The notes beneath the pieces were generated by a model. It did no database searches and was not told where the DNA came from. It saw only the letters and a program-made list of their open reading frames with translations. This document shows positions 26,544 through 34,579 of a DNA stretch of 52,390 nucleotides, piece by piece. Numbering within the stretch: position 1 is the first letter of the stretch; each line of letters starts with the position of its first letter. The position numbers and the translations under genes were made by a program. This DNA comes from Rhodospirillaceae bacterium. GTDB taxonomy: Bacteria; Pseudomonadota; Alphaproteobacteria; Thalassobaculales; Thalassobaculaceae. The stretch lies in NCBI GenBank assembly GCA_018699735.1, contig JABIRP010000106.1:1-52390 (forward strand). The letters are read 5' to 3'.

Positions 26544-27893
26544 ATGTCGGCGGGTGACACAATTTATGCTGAATCCACAGCCCCAGGACGGGCGGCAGTG
26601 GCAGTCGTTCGCATTTCCGGAAGAAACACGTGGGAGTGCCTTGTAGGACTTGGAATTACTCAGGCCCTCACGCCAAGAAGTGCCGCTTTGCGGCGTCTGC
26701 GAGACCCGGGTTTAGGATTGGATTTGGACCAGGCTTTGGTGTTGTGGTTTCCGGCACCCGCCAGTTTTACCGGCGAGGATGTTGCGGAACTCCAAGTACA
26801 CGGAGGACGAACGGTGGTTGCGGCGATCGCGGCAGTTCTGTCACGAATGGACGATGTGCGAGCGGCGGAACCTGGCGAGTTTACGCGGCGGGCCGTTTTG
26901 AATGGCCGTTTGGATTTGACCGAAGCCGAGGGACTGATCGACCTCATAGATGCGGAAACCGAGGCGCAGCGCCAGCAAGCGGTACGGCAAATGGGAGGCG
27001 CGCTTGGTCGAATGTATGAGAGCTGGCGCCACGGCCTGATCGCACGGCTGGCCCATCTGGAAGCATATATCGATTTTCCTGAAGAAGAGCTTCCAATCGA
27101 TCTTGTGCGGGACTGTAAGGCGGATCTCGCTGGGATCTCTGAAGAAATGTCGACGCATCTCGCTGATCGACGACGCGGTGAATTGTTGCGGGACGGGTAT
27201 CGGGTGGCAATCGTCGGGCCGCCAAATGCCGGCAAATCATCACTGCTGAATTGCATCGCGGGTCGGGACGTAGCGATCGTCTCTGAGCGGGCTGGTACGA
27301 CCAGGGATGTCATAGAAGTCCGCCTAAGTCTGGCCGGATATCCGGTAATCCTCGCCGACACAGCGGGAATCCGAGATGCTCTGGACGAAATTGAGGAAGA
27401 AGGCGTTGCCCGCGCCCGCGCTTGGGCCGGAGAGGCTGATTTGAGGCTGATTGTGGTCGATATCGGGTCACCGGTTGAAGCCAACCGGACGATCCTAGAG
27501 TTTGGCGCCGGCCATCACTTGGTGGTGGGGAATAAGATCGACGCTCAGATGAATGTTGAAGACCACCCTAGAGCGCTTGAGGGGATGATTTTGGTTTCGG
27601 CCACAACGGGCGCCGGGGTGCTGGAATTACTTGATCGCCTCAAGGATGAGGCTGTCGCATCCATGGGCGTTGGTGAGGCGCCGGCGTTAACCCGCGAACG
27701 ACATCGGGCGGCATTGTCAGATTGCGTCGGGGCTTTGACTCGGTTTCATGGATGGAGCGGGGGCGAAGAACGGCTGGAATTGGCTGTCGAGGATTTGCGC
27801 CGAGCAGCGGATGCGCTTGGTCGGATCACAGGGAAAACCGACGTTGAGGAGTTGTTGGACGTGATTTTTCGGGATTTCTGTATCGGCAAGTGA
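26544..27893 (+). CDS. mnmE: tRNA-modification GTPase MnmE
   Basis: MnmE works with MnmG to modify the wobble uridine of tRNAs to cmnm5U or nm5U. The 449-residue protein has the N-terminal tetrahydrofolate-binding domain (SFTGEDVAELQVHGG; EPGEFTRRAVLNGRLDLTEAEGLIDLIDAET), the GTPase with G1 GPPNAGKSSL (225-234) and DTAG (272-275), and ends in CIGK, the catalytic C-terminal motif. mnmG follows 89 bp later, with a parS directly at the mnmE stop. Confidence 0.98.
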   Translation: MSAGDTIYAESTAPGRAAVAVVRISGRNTWECLVGLGITQALTPRSAALRRLRDPGLGLDLDQALVLWFPAPASFTGEDVAELQVHGGRTVVAAIAAVLSRMDDVRAAEPGEFTRRAVLNGRLDLTEAEGLIDLIDAETEAQRQQAVRQMGGALGRMYESWRHGLIARLAHLEAYIDFPEEELPIDLVRDCKADLAGISEEMSTHLADRRRGELLRDGYRVAIVGPPNAGKSSLLNCIAGRDVAIVSERAGTTRDVIEVRLSLAGYPVILADTAGIRDALDEIEEEGVARARAWAGEADLRLIVVDIGSPVEANRTILEFGAGHHLVVGNKIDAQMNVEDHPRALEGMILVSATTGAGVLELLDRLKDEAVASMGVGEAPALTRERHRAALSDCVGALTRFHGWSGGEERLELAVEDLRRAADALGRITGKTDVEELLDVIFRDFCIGK

Positions 27894-27910
27894 TGTTTCA
27901 CGTGAAACAT
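27893..27910. promoter_or_regulatory. parS site 2, at the mnmE stop codon
   Basis: TGTTTCACGTGAAACA (27894-27909) is a perfect parS, extended to an 18-bp palindrome by A and T at each end. The first base of the palindrome is the last base of the mnmE stop codon. It lies 74 bp before the mnmG start. Confidence 0.93.
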
Positions 27911-27982
27911 GATCGGGACTTTTGACTCTGCTGCAGCCGCTTCCTATCTTGCAGACAGAGTGGTTTGTTTGGGTGGGTAATC

Positions 27983-29866
27983 ATGGCGCAACAATATGAT
28001 GTCATCGTGATTGGTGGCGGGCATGCGGGAACTGAGGCCGCCGCCGCCGCCGCGCGCATGGGGGCGAAGACGGCGCTCGTTACCCATAAGATCGAGACTG
28101 TCGGCGCCATGTCATGCAATCCGGCAATCGGCGGGTTGGGCAAGGGCCATTTGGTGCGCGAGATCGATGCGCTTGATGGCATCATGGCGCGCGCAATCGA
28201 TCGTGGCGGCATCCAATTCCGAATTCTCAATCGCAGCAAGGGTCCGGCCGTGCGCGGCCCGCGCGCGCAGGCGGACCGAGCACTTTATGCGGCGGCGGTA
28301 CAGGATCTTCTACGAAATCAGCCAGAGCTAGATCTGGTCGAAGGCGGGGTCGAGGACCTGATTCTTGGCAAGGACGGCCGAGCGCTCGGAGTTGTCACTG
28401 GGGCCGGGGAGCGGTTAACGGCTGGATCTGTTGTGGTGACAACGGGGACATTCCTGCGCGGAGAGATCCATCGCGGCGCGGATCGCAGCCCAGCCGGCCG
28501 GGTCGGTGACCCGCCGGCAATCGGCCTTGCGCAGACCTTTGATCGGCTGGGATTTCGTCTCGGCCGCTTGAAGACGGGAACTCCGGCCCGATTGGATGGC
28601 CGGACAATCGATTTTGCCGGATTGGCGAGACAAGAGGGCGATGATATTCCCACGCCGTTTTCTTATTTAACGGACTCTATCACGCAATCTCAGGTCGACT
28701 GTCACATCACCACGACGACGCCGGAAACCCACGCCATCATCCGAGATAATTTGCACCGCGCGCCAATTCACAGCGGGCAGATCGAAGGCGTCGGTCCACG
28801 CTATTGCCCATCGATCGAGGATAAGGTTGTCCGATTCTCTGACCGCGAGAGCCATCAGATCTTCTTGGAACCGGAGGGTTTGGACGATCCTACTGTCTAC
28901 CCAAACGGTATTTCTACATCCCTACCGATTGATGTGCAGGACGCGTTGTTACGGACAATTCCTGGGCTTGAAGCGGCTAAGGTTCGGCAATACGGCTACG
29001 CAATCGAGTATGACTATATAGATCCGCGTGAGCTTTCCCGAACGCTCGAGACGAGGCGGGTGCCGGGGTTGTTTCTCGCTGGCCAGATCAACGGAACGAC
29101 GGGTTATGAAGAGGCCGCCGCTCAAGGCCTAATTGCGGGCGTGAATGCCGCTATTCGTGCTGGCGGCGGCGCCGAGAGATTTGAGGTTGACCGGGCCGAG
29201 GGTTATATCGGCGTTATGATCGACGATCTGACAACCCTCGGGATCAGTGAGCCGTATCGGATGTTTACCTCGCGCGCGGAATATCGACTGAGACTTCGCG
29301 CCGATAACGCGGACCAGCGACTTACAGGTCGCGGCGTTGACATCGGTTGTGTCGGCTTAGCGCGAGGTTCATTCCATAAAGAGAAAATGCACCGGCTAGA
29401 AGCGGCTCGGAGCCTCGTTGTTGGCCTCACAGCTTCGCCTGGTTGGCTCGCCAAACAAGGCATGGCGGTCAATCAAGATGGATCCAAGCGCTCGGCCTTT
29501 GATTTGTTGGCCTACCCTGAAATCGACTGGGTCCGCTTGAGCGCTTTGTGGCCAGAGCTTGTGGCGGTCGATCCAGGCGTCGCCCAACAATTAGAAAGCG
29601 ATGCGCGCTACGCCGGGTACCTGACGCGCCAGGATGCCGATATTGCCGCCTTGCGTCGGGATGAAACCCTGCGCCTCCCGGTCGACCTTGACTACTCTCA
29701 AATTGGCAGCCTTTCAAATGAAGTCCGCGAGAAACTCTCGGTCGCCCGGCCCGAGACCATTGGTCAGGCATCACGGATCAGTGGCGTTACTTCGGCGGCA
29801 ATCGTCGAACTGCTCCGATACGTAAAGCGCGGCGCCAGTCAAGCAACTGGCGGCGTTGCGGCCTGA
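27983..29866 (+). CDS. mnmG: tRNA uridine-5-carboxymethylaminomethyl synthesis enzyme MnmG
   Basis: MnmG is the FAD enzyme that with MnmE modifies U34 of several tRNAs. From ATG 27983 the protein has 627 residues, the family length. The FAD loop GGGHAG is at 11-16. Further blocks are [77 protein letters not shown] and [20 protein letters not shown] at 27965 would add six residues. rsmG begins 1 to 16 nt after its stop. Confidence 0.98.
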   Translation: MAQQYDVIVIGGGHAGTEAAAAAARMGAKTALVTHKIETVGAMSCNPAIGGLGKGHLVREIDALDGIMARAIDRGGIQFRILNRSKGPAVRGPRAQADRALYAAAVQDLLRNQPELDLVEGGVEDLILGKDGRALGVVTGAGERLTAGSVVVTTGTFLRGEIHRGADRSPAGRVGDPPAIGLAQTFDRLGFRLGRLKTGTPARLDGRTIDFAGLARQEGDDIPTPFSYLTDSITQSQVDCHITTTTPETHAIIRDNLHRAPIHSGQIEGVGPRYCPSIEDKVVRFSDRESHQIFLEPEGLDDPTVYPNGISTSLPIDVQDALLRTIPGLEAAKVRQYGYAIEYDYIDPRELSRTLETRRVPGLFLAGQINGTTGYEEAAAQGLIAGVNAAIRAGGGAERFEVDRAEGYIGVMIDDLTTLGISEPYRMFTSRAEYRLRLRADNADQRLTGRGVDIGCVGLARGSFHKEKMHRLEAARSLVVGLTASPGWLAKQGMAVNQDGSKRSAFDLLAYPEIDWVRLSALWPELVAVDPGVAQQLESDARYAGYLTRQDADIAALRRDETLRLPVDLDYSQIGSLSNEVREKLSVARPETIGQASRISGVTSAAIVELLRYVKRGASQATGGVAA

Positions 29867-29881
29867 TTGATCGAGACCGGC

Positions 29882-30505
29882 ATGACGTATGGCCCCGAGG
29901 CATTTGCTCAGGATACCAACGTTTCACGTGAAACGTTGGATCGGCTGATCGCCTATGCCGCCTTGCTGGAAAAATGGCAAGGATCGATCAATTTGGTTTC
30001 CCGAAAGAGTCTCAACGATCTTTGGCGCCGACATATGCTCGATTCGGCACAAATTCTGACCCACATTCCGGCCGGTGAGGGCCCGGTGCTCGATTTGGGC
30101 AGCGGCGCCGGGTTCCCCGGCCTGGTTTTGGCGGTGCTTGGAACTCCAGATGTTCACCTGGTGGAGTCAGATGCTCGAAAATGCGCCTTCTTGCGTGAAG
30201 CGGCACGTGTTGTAGGGGCAAATGTGACAATCCATAACCGGCGAATCGAGGAGCTACCGGCGCTACAAGCTCGCGTTGTGACCGCAAGGGCCCTCGCGTC
30301 GACCTGTGTATTACTTTCATACGCGACTGAATACCTTGATAATTCCGGGATATGCCTATTCCTAAAAGGGCAAGCTGTCGAAGATGAATTGACTACCGCG
30401 AAAAAACGCTGGATATTCAGGGAAACCCTTATCCCCAGCAGATCGGGCGATACGGGATGGTTGGTCCGTTTGGAGGGTATAACCCATGGTCGAGACGAGG
30501 CATAA
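29882..30505 (+). CDS. rsmG: 16S rRNA (guanine527-N7)-methyltransferase RsmG
   Basis: RsmG methylates G527 of 16S rRNA, and its loss gives low-level streptomycin resistance. The 207-residue protein has NVSRETLDRLIAYAALLEKWQGSINLVS, the SAM motif VLDLGSGAGFPGLVLAV, and ESDARKCAFLREAAR. ATG 29882 is preferred; TTG 29867 is possible. The codons for NVSRETL form part of a parS palindrome. The 3' end overlaps parA by 20 nt. Confidence 0.96.
   Translation: MTYGPEAFAQDTNVSRETLDRLIAYAALLEKWQGSINLVSRKSLNDLWRRHMLDSAQILTHIPAGEGPVLDLGSGAGFPGLVLAVLGTPDVHLVESDARKCAFLREAARVVGANVTIHNRRIEELPALQARVVTARALASTCVLLSYATEYLDNSGICLFLKGQAVEDELTTAKKRWIFRETLIPSRSGDTGWLVRLEGITHGRDEA
29916..29939. promoter_or_regulatory. 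parS site 3, inside the rsmG coding sequence
   Basis: The core CGTTTCACGTGAAACG (29920-29935) is parS with symmetric changes at its two outermost bases. It is extended by CCAA and TTGG to a perfect 24-bp palindrome. It encodes the NVSRETLD segment of RsmG, so one stretch of DNA serves protein coding and likely ParB binding. Confidence 0.85.
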
Positions 30506-31313
30506 TTCAGCGATATCGACAGTAGCGCCACGCATTTTGGCGATCGCCAATCAAAAAGGCGGCGTGGGGAAGACGACGACCGCTGTAAATCTCGCAACGG
30601 CCCTAGCGGCGTGCGGCAAAAAGGTTCTGGTCATCGATTTGGATCCTCAAGGCAACGCCAGCACCGGGCTTGGTGTTCCCAGGGGTGCGCGCGACAAAGA
30701 CTCCTACGCGCTTCTAATCGGTGATGTGTCTTTGCCCGAAGCGACGGTCGCAACTGAAATTCCAGGACTGTCGATCGTTCCCTCCTCGCTCGATCTTTCG
30801 GGCGCTGAGCTTGAGTTGGTAAACCTTGAGGCGCGCGAGTATCGATTGCGCGATGCGGTCGCAAGGCAGGTGCTTGCCGGCGCCTGGCGCCACGATTTCG
30901 TCCTGATAGATTGCCCGCCATCACTTGGCCTGTTGACGTTGAACGCCTTTATAGCCGCCGATGCGGTCCTGGTGCCGCTGCAGTGCGAGTTTTACGCGCT
31001 CGAAGGCTTGAGCCAGTTAATTCGGACTGTTGAGAGAGTGCGCAAGACATTCAATCCGGATCTCGATATCCAAGGCGTCGTGTTGACCATGTTTGATCGT
31101 CGCAACAATCTTTCTGAAATGGTCGCGGATGATGTGCGCAGCCATTTCGGGGACAAGGTTTATCACACGGTAATTCCCCGAAACGTGCGCGTTTCAGAGG
31201 CGCCATCGCATGGTCTGCCAGTTTTGCTTTATGATATGAAATGTGCCGGCGCACAGGCCTATATCAGCCTCGCCGGGGAAATGTTGAAACGCGAACGGAG
31301 CTTGGCCGCGTGA
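30486..31313 (+). CDS. parA: Chromosome partitioning ATPase ParA
   Basis: ParA is the DNA-bound Walker ATPase that moves ParB-parS complexes during chromosome segregation. The 275-residue protein has the deviant Walker A KGGVGKTTT (24-32), the VLVIDLDPQGNASTGLG block and DFVLIDCPPSLGLLTLNA. GGAGGG stands 8 nt before the ATG, inside rsmG. It overlaps rsmG by 20 nt and parB by 4 nt, making rsmG-parA-parB one transcription unit. Confidence 0.98.
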   Translation: MVETRHNSAISTVAPRILAIANQKGGVGKTTTAVNLATALAACGKKVLVIDLDPQGNASTGLGVPRGARDKDSYALLIGDVSLPEATVATEIPGLSIVPSSLDLSGAELELVNLEAREYRLRDAVARQVLAGAWRHDFVLIDCPPSLGLLTLNAFIAADAVLVPLQCEFYALEGLSQLIRTVERVRKTFNPDLDIQGVVLTMFDRRNNLSEMVADDVRSHFGDKVYHTVIPRNVRVSEAPSHGLPVLLYDMKCAGAQAYISLAGEMLKRERSLAA

Positions 31314-32992
31314 GCAGTGAGGACGACGCAAGGGAAGGCGGCGACGAGGACGCGGTTGCGGATACCGGCGGAACCGCCGGCAAAGCCGCTGGTGGCGGCG
31401 GTGGCCGTAGACGAGGGCTCGGCCGCGGCCTAAACGCCCTGCTGGGAGATGATGGCGAAGATCAGGCAAGGCTTGATCGGTCGCGCCAGGCGCGTGCCGT
31501 TCCGACCGAACAATTGCGCCCCGGCAGTCTGCAGCCCCGTACAGATTTCGATGTCGATGAATTGCAGGCGCTCGCCCAAAGCGTCCGTGAGAAGGGCATC
31601 CTCCAGCCAATTCTGGTCCGGCGTGACCCTGACGACGATGCCGAATACGAGATAATAGCCGGCGAACGGCGGTGGCGCGCCGCCCAGTTGGCGCAGCTCC
31701 ACGAAGTCCCGATCTTGGTGCGCGAATTCGATGATCGCGAAGTCCTGGAAATTGCCCTGATCGAGAATATCCAACGTCAGGATCTGTCCCCGCTTGAGGA
31801 GGCCGAGGGCTTCAGAAAACTCGTCGATGACTTTGATCACACCCAAGAGGATGTAGCGCAGGCGATTGGCCGTAGTCGCAGCCATGTTGCCAACACGATG
31901 CGCTTACTCACTGCCAGTGAAGGCGTGCGTGAGCTTCTGGCCGCAGGCGACATATCTGCTGGCCATGCACGCGCTTTGATTGGCGCTCCGGACGCAGACG
32001 GTTTGGCGGCCGAGGTGGTTCGGCGCGGCTTAAACGTTCGCGCGACCGAACGGTTGGTTCGGGACGCGGAGGGCGGCGGGGCTACGCGGCGAAAGGCTGG
32101 ACCGGCATCCAGTCGGCCTAGCGTTGGGGAAAAGGACGCCGATATCCTGGCGCTTGAGCGCAGTCTGTCCGATTCTCTCGGTCTCAAGGTCGAGTTTGCT
32201 CATCAACCGGGCGATGAAGCCGGCACCGTATCCATCCATTATCAAAGCCTTGAGCAATTGGACGGCGTGTTGGCGCAGCTGATGGGCGAACCGGTCTCAC
32301 CGTTTGCGCCGCCGGAAATGGATATCCATCCGGAGGTTTTGACCGACGATGACGCCGATATTCCAGGACAGGATGGCACGGAGCTTGAAGTAAGCCCGCT
32401 TAATTTCGAGAAATTATTGGCTGAAACCGAGGCCTTGTTAATTGATGACCCGATTTCTGAATCGGAATCAGAAACCACAGATATAACAGAGGAAACTCAA
32501 ACTGACCTGGTTGATCACCTAGCCGAAGATGGTTTGGATTCAAAACTTGAAACCGAAGAATCTATCGACTTGGAGGCATTCGAAACAGAGCAAGAACTCG
32601 AAGAGGCAGAGGAGCTGGAAACCTCGGCGGCAGTGTCCGAAGAGCCTGATTTAGTAGAAGATCCAAGCTTGGATGATCCGGATGTTGACCCCGACCTTGA
32701 TGACCCCGACCTTGATGACCCCGACCTTGATGACCCTGACGCTGTGGAGATCGCAGTGTTGGATTTGGATGATGACCAGGATGTTGAGGTCGTGGTGGCC
32801 GCCGAAGACGATGATCCTGAGGAGCCGGCACCAAAAGCAGAATCAAAGGCGGAAGACGGTGATGATGATGATTTGGAGACGCGCCTCGCGGCCCTCGATT
32901 TTGAGTTAGATGACATCGATTTAGAATCCGATGACAACGACGACAACGAGGAAGAGGAACCGGTAGAACTGAAGGGCGAGGACCCGTCCTAA
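31310..32992 (+). CDS. parB: Chromosome partitioning protein ParB with a long acidic C-terminal tail
   Basis: ParB binds parS, spreads as a CTP-dependent clamp and engages ParA. GTG 31310 overlaps the parA stop as GTGA and gives 560 residues. Visible parts: the ParA-contacting basic box GGRRRGLGRGLNALLGD (31-47), the CTPase domain (about 60-160) with GERRWRAAQ (118-126) and ENIQRQDL (152-159), the HTH TQEDVAQAIGRSRSHVANTMRLL (178-200), and a C-terminal dimer domain (about 290-326). Ordinary ParB ends near there. Here a 234-residue tail follows, rich in Asp and Glu, with DPDLD repeats (about 459-477). The tail has predicted helical patches such as LNFEKLLAETEALL (364-377) and LETRLAALDFELDDIDLE (522-539). 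Confidence 0.96.
   Translation: MSSEDDAREGGDEDAVADTGGTAGKAAGGGGGRRRGLGRGLNALLGDDGEDQARLDRSRQARAVPTEQLRPGSLQPRTDFDVDELQALAQSVREKGILQPILVRRDPDDDAEYEIIAGERRWRAAQLAQLHEVPILVREFDDREVLEIALIENIQRQDLSPLEEAEGFRKLVDDFDHTQEDVAQAIGRSRSHVANTMRLLTASEGVRELLAAGDISAGHARALIGAPDADGLAAEVVRRGLNVRATERLVRDAEGGGATRRKAGPASSRPSVGEKDADILALERSLSDSLGLKVEFAHQPGDEAGTVSIHYQSLEQLDGVLAQLMGEPVSPFAPPEMDIHPEVLTDDDADIPGQDGTELEVSPLNFEKLLAETEALLIDDPISESESETTDITEETQTDLVDHLAEDGLDSKLETEESIDLEAFETEQELEEAEELETSAAVSEEPDLVEDPSLDDPDVDPDLDDPDLDDPDLDDPDAVEIAVLDLDDDQDVEVVVAAEDDDPEEPAPKAESKAEDGDDDDLETRLAALDFELDDIDLESDDNDDNEEEEPVELKGEDPS
32687..32740 (+). repeat. In-frame 15-bp tandem repeat in the ParB tail
   Basis: GACCCCGACCTTGAT occurs as three identical copies at 32687, 32702 and 32717, followed by a partial fourth copy (GACCCTGAC, 32732-32740). 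It encodes repeated DPDLD. Exact copies point to recent expansion. Confidence 0.92.
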
Positions 32993-33023
32993 CCGGTATC
33001 GATGAACTGGTTCCCGATTGGAT

Positions 33024-34058
33024 TTACGCCCGATTGCGATTCCGCCCGGCGCGCACCGCGATCCCCAGAAGTAATTGTCCGCAGATAGCGGCCATCGGCG
33101 CACCGGTTGACTTGCAGGTGACTTCGCCCTCACCGAGCCGACGGAATGTGTCGGTTATCGCACGTTCTGACCAGCGACCGCCTTGACGAAGTAACCGTTC
33201 ACGCTTCGGCCCGTAGACTGGGGGTCTGATCGAGCCAACCGCGCTTTCGCCGGGCCGGCCTTCGGAAATAGCCGCCGCGAGGATATGTAGTCGCTGAAAA
33301 TGCCCAAGCGTGGCTCGCAAAATTGCAATCGCATTGATGCCGAGAGCGTTAGCCCTTGTGAGGGATCGATCGAGATCGCCGATCGCGCCGTCGGCTACCG
33401 CGAAGGCGATATCGTCCAATATAAGCTCGCCACTGTCGCCAACTGCGCCAACCGCATCCTCATAGGTCAGATGGCCGCCGATCCCGACTAGAAGCACAAG
33501 TTTGTCCAATTCTGAACGGGTCATCAGTCGATCCCCGCCCAAGCTATCCCGAAGATACGCGATCGCCTCGTTGTCGGCTTTGATGTCGGCGGCCTGCAAC
33601 ACCTCACGAATTAATCGCTCAAGATCACGCGCGGCGTCGGCAAAGCATGGCAACGCGACAGTGGAGGCACCATCTTCAAACAGTTTGCGGGTTTTTGAGC
33701 GCCCATCGAGCATGCTGCTCTCGACGACCAGCAAGGTGTCGCCGGGGGTCTCTTCGATCGCAGCCCGCAAGATGTCGACCAGCCCTTCGTTGGTTGTTCT
33801 AAGGCGCACAACCCGGCGCCCACCGGTTAAGGCCATCGCACCCATTTCATCGGCCAATCGGGCCGGATCGTCCTTTAGTTGGTCTGCCACTATTTCGGCG
33901 ACCCGGAACGGATCGCTCGGATCTTCGACGGCGGTCAATGATAATTTGTCCGAAACCTCGCGCACCTTCCCGACATCTGGCCCATAGACAAGGGCCGCAC
34001 GCAATTGTGCCGGCGGATTGGCAATAAATCGGTCAACTTCATGGGCTTTCGTTTTCAT
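33024..34058 (-). CDS. holA: DNA polymerase III delta subunit HolA
   Basis: The delta subunit of the clamp loader opens the sliding clamp. The 344-residue protein fits the family: VYGPDVGKVREVSDKL at the N terminus, LLVVESSMLDGRSKTRKLFE, RLIREVLQAADIKADNEAIAYLRDSLGGDRLMTRSELDKLVLL, and AILRATLGHFQRLHILAAA. It is the last gene of leuS-lptE-holA, 11 bp after lptE, and convergent with parB across 31 bp. Confidence 0.96.
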   Translation of the reverse strand: MKTKAHEVDRFIANPPAQLRAALVYGPDVGKVREVSDKLSLTAVEDPSDPFRVAEIVADQLKDDPARLADEMGAMALTGGRRVVRLRTTNEGLVDILRAAIEETPGDTLLVVESSMLDGRSKTRKLFEDGASTVALPCFADAARDLERLIREVLQAADIKADNEAIAYLRDSLGGDRLMTRSELDKLVLLVGIGGHLTYEDAVGAVGDSGELILDDIAFAVADGAIGDLDRSLTRANALGINAIAILRATLGHFQRLHILAAAISEGRPGESAVGSIRPPVYGPKRERLLRQGGRWSERAITDTFRRLGEGEVTCKSTGAPMAAICGQLLLGIAVRAGRNRNRA

Positions 34059-34069
34059 CCGAAAGACCC

Positions 34070-34579
34070 CTACCGACGACTACGAAAATAGAGGGCCAGA
34101 CGCTGTCGGATATCGTCGCTGATTTCGATCACGGCCCGCCGCCGCGCGTCCCGCTCTGCGCTTAGGTTGGCAAATTCCGATGTGACAATATTAAAAGTTG
34201 TAGTACTCTCAGCGCGACCTGCGGACAGCGGGGCACCATTGTCTGCAGTCTTGAGCGCGAAGCTGGCGACTAGACGCATTTTAGCAAGGGTCGCCCGAGC
34301 GTCTTTTAGAACAACAAGATCAGACCGGCTCTCGGACAACTGGATATCCAGACGGTAAGATGGCTTGGCCGGGCCACCGTGCGGTGTCAGCCTCTCTAGG
34401 AGCGCGTTGCGCAACACTTGGCCTTTTCGATCGCCGACCGGGGATATGGAAATCCGTGCGAATTCCGTCACCGCAGCGCTGGAATGCCCGGACCTGTGAC
34501 CGTAGAGTGGCTCGAAACCGCATCCGGTGAGCAACGACGCGGCAAATCCCGCGACCAAAAAGGCGCTACGCCACGACAT
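34070..34579 (-). CDS. lptE: LPS-assembly lipoprotein LptE
   Basis: LptE plugs the LptD barrel that inserts lipopolysaccharide in the outer membrane. The 169-residue protein has a lipoprotein signal [20 protein letters not shown] (Cys20), followed directly by GFEPLYG, typical of alphaproteobacterial LptE. ATG 34579 lies inside the leuS 3' end, giving a 14-nt overlap; an in-frame extension up to 34756 is antisense-like sequence within leuS and is rejected. The order leuS-lptE-holA is the widespread one. Confidence 0.94.
   Translation of the reverse strand: MSWRSAFLVAGFAASLLTGCGFEPLYGHRSGHSSAAVTEFARISISPVGDRKGQVLRNALLERLTPHGGPAKPSYRLDIQLSESRSDLVVLKDARATLAKMRLVASFALKTADNGAPLSAGRAESTTTFNIVTSEFANLSAERDARRRAVIEISDDIRQRLALYFRSRR

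Noticed and set aside
31310-32992. ParB tail as a read-through artefact or fused downstream gene
   Set aside because: The 234 codons carry a consistent acidic composition, stay in frame and end with a normal stop; no second start or other domain is visible.
30486-32992. Origin at the parAB locus itself
   Set aside because: No DnaA-box cluster or divergent skew point is apparent there; the hemE-ppsR gap fits the known alphaproteobacterial arrangement better.
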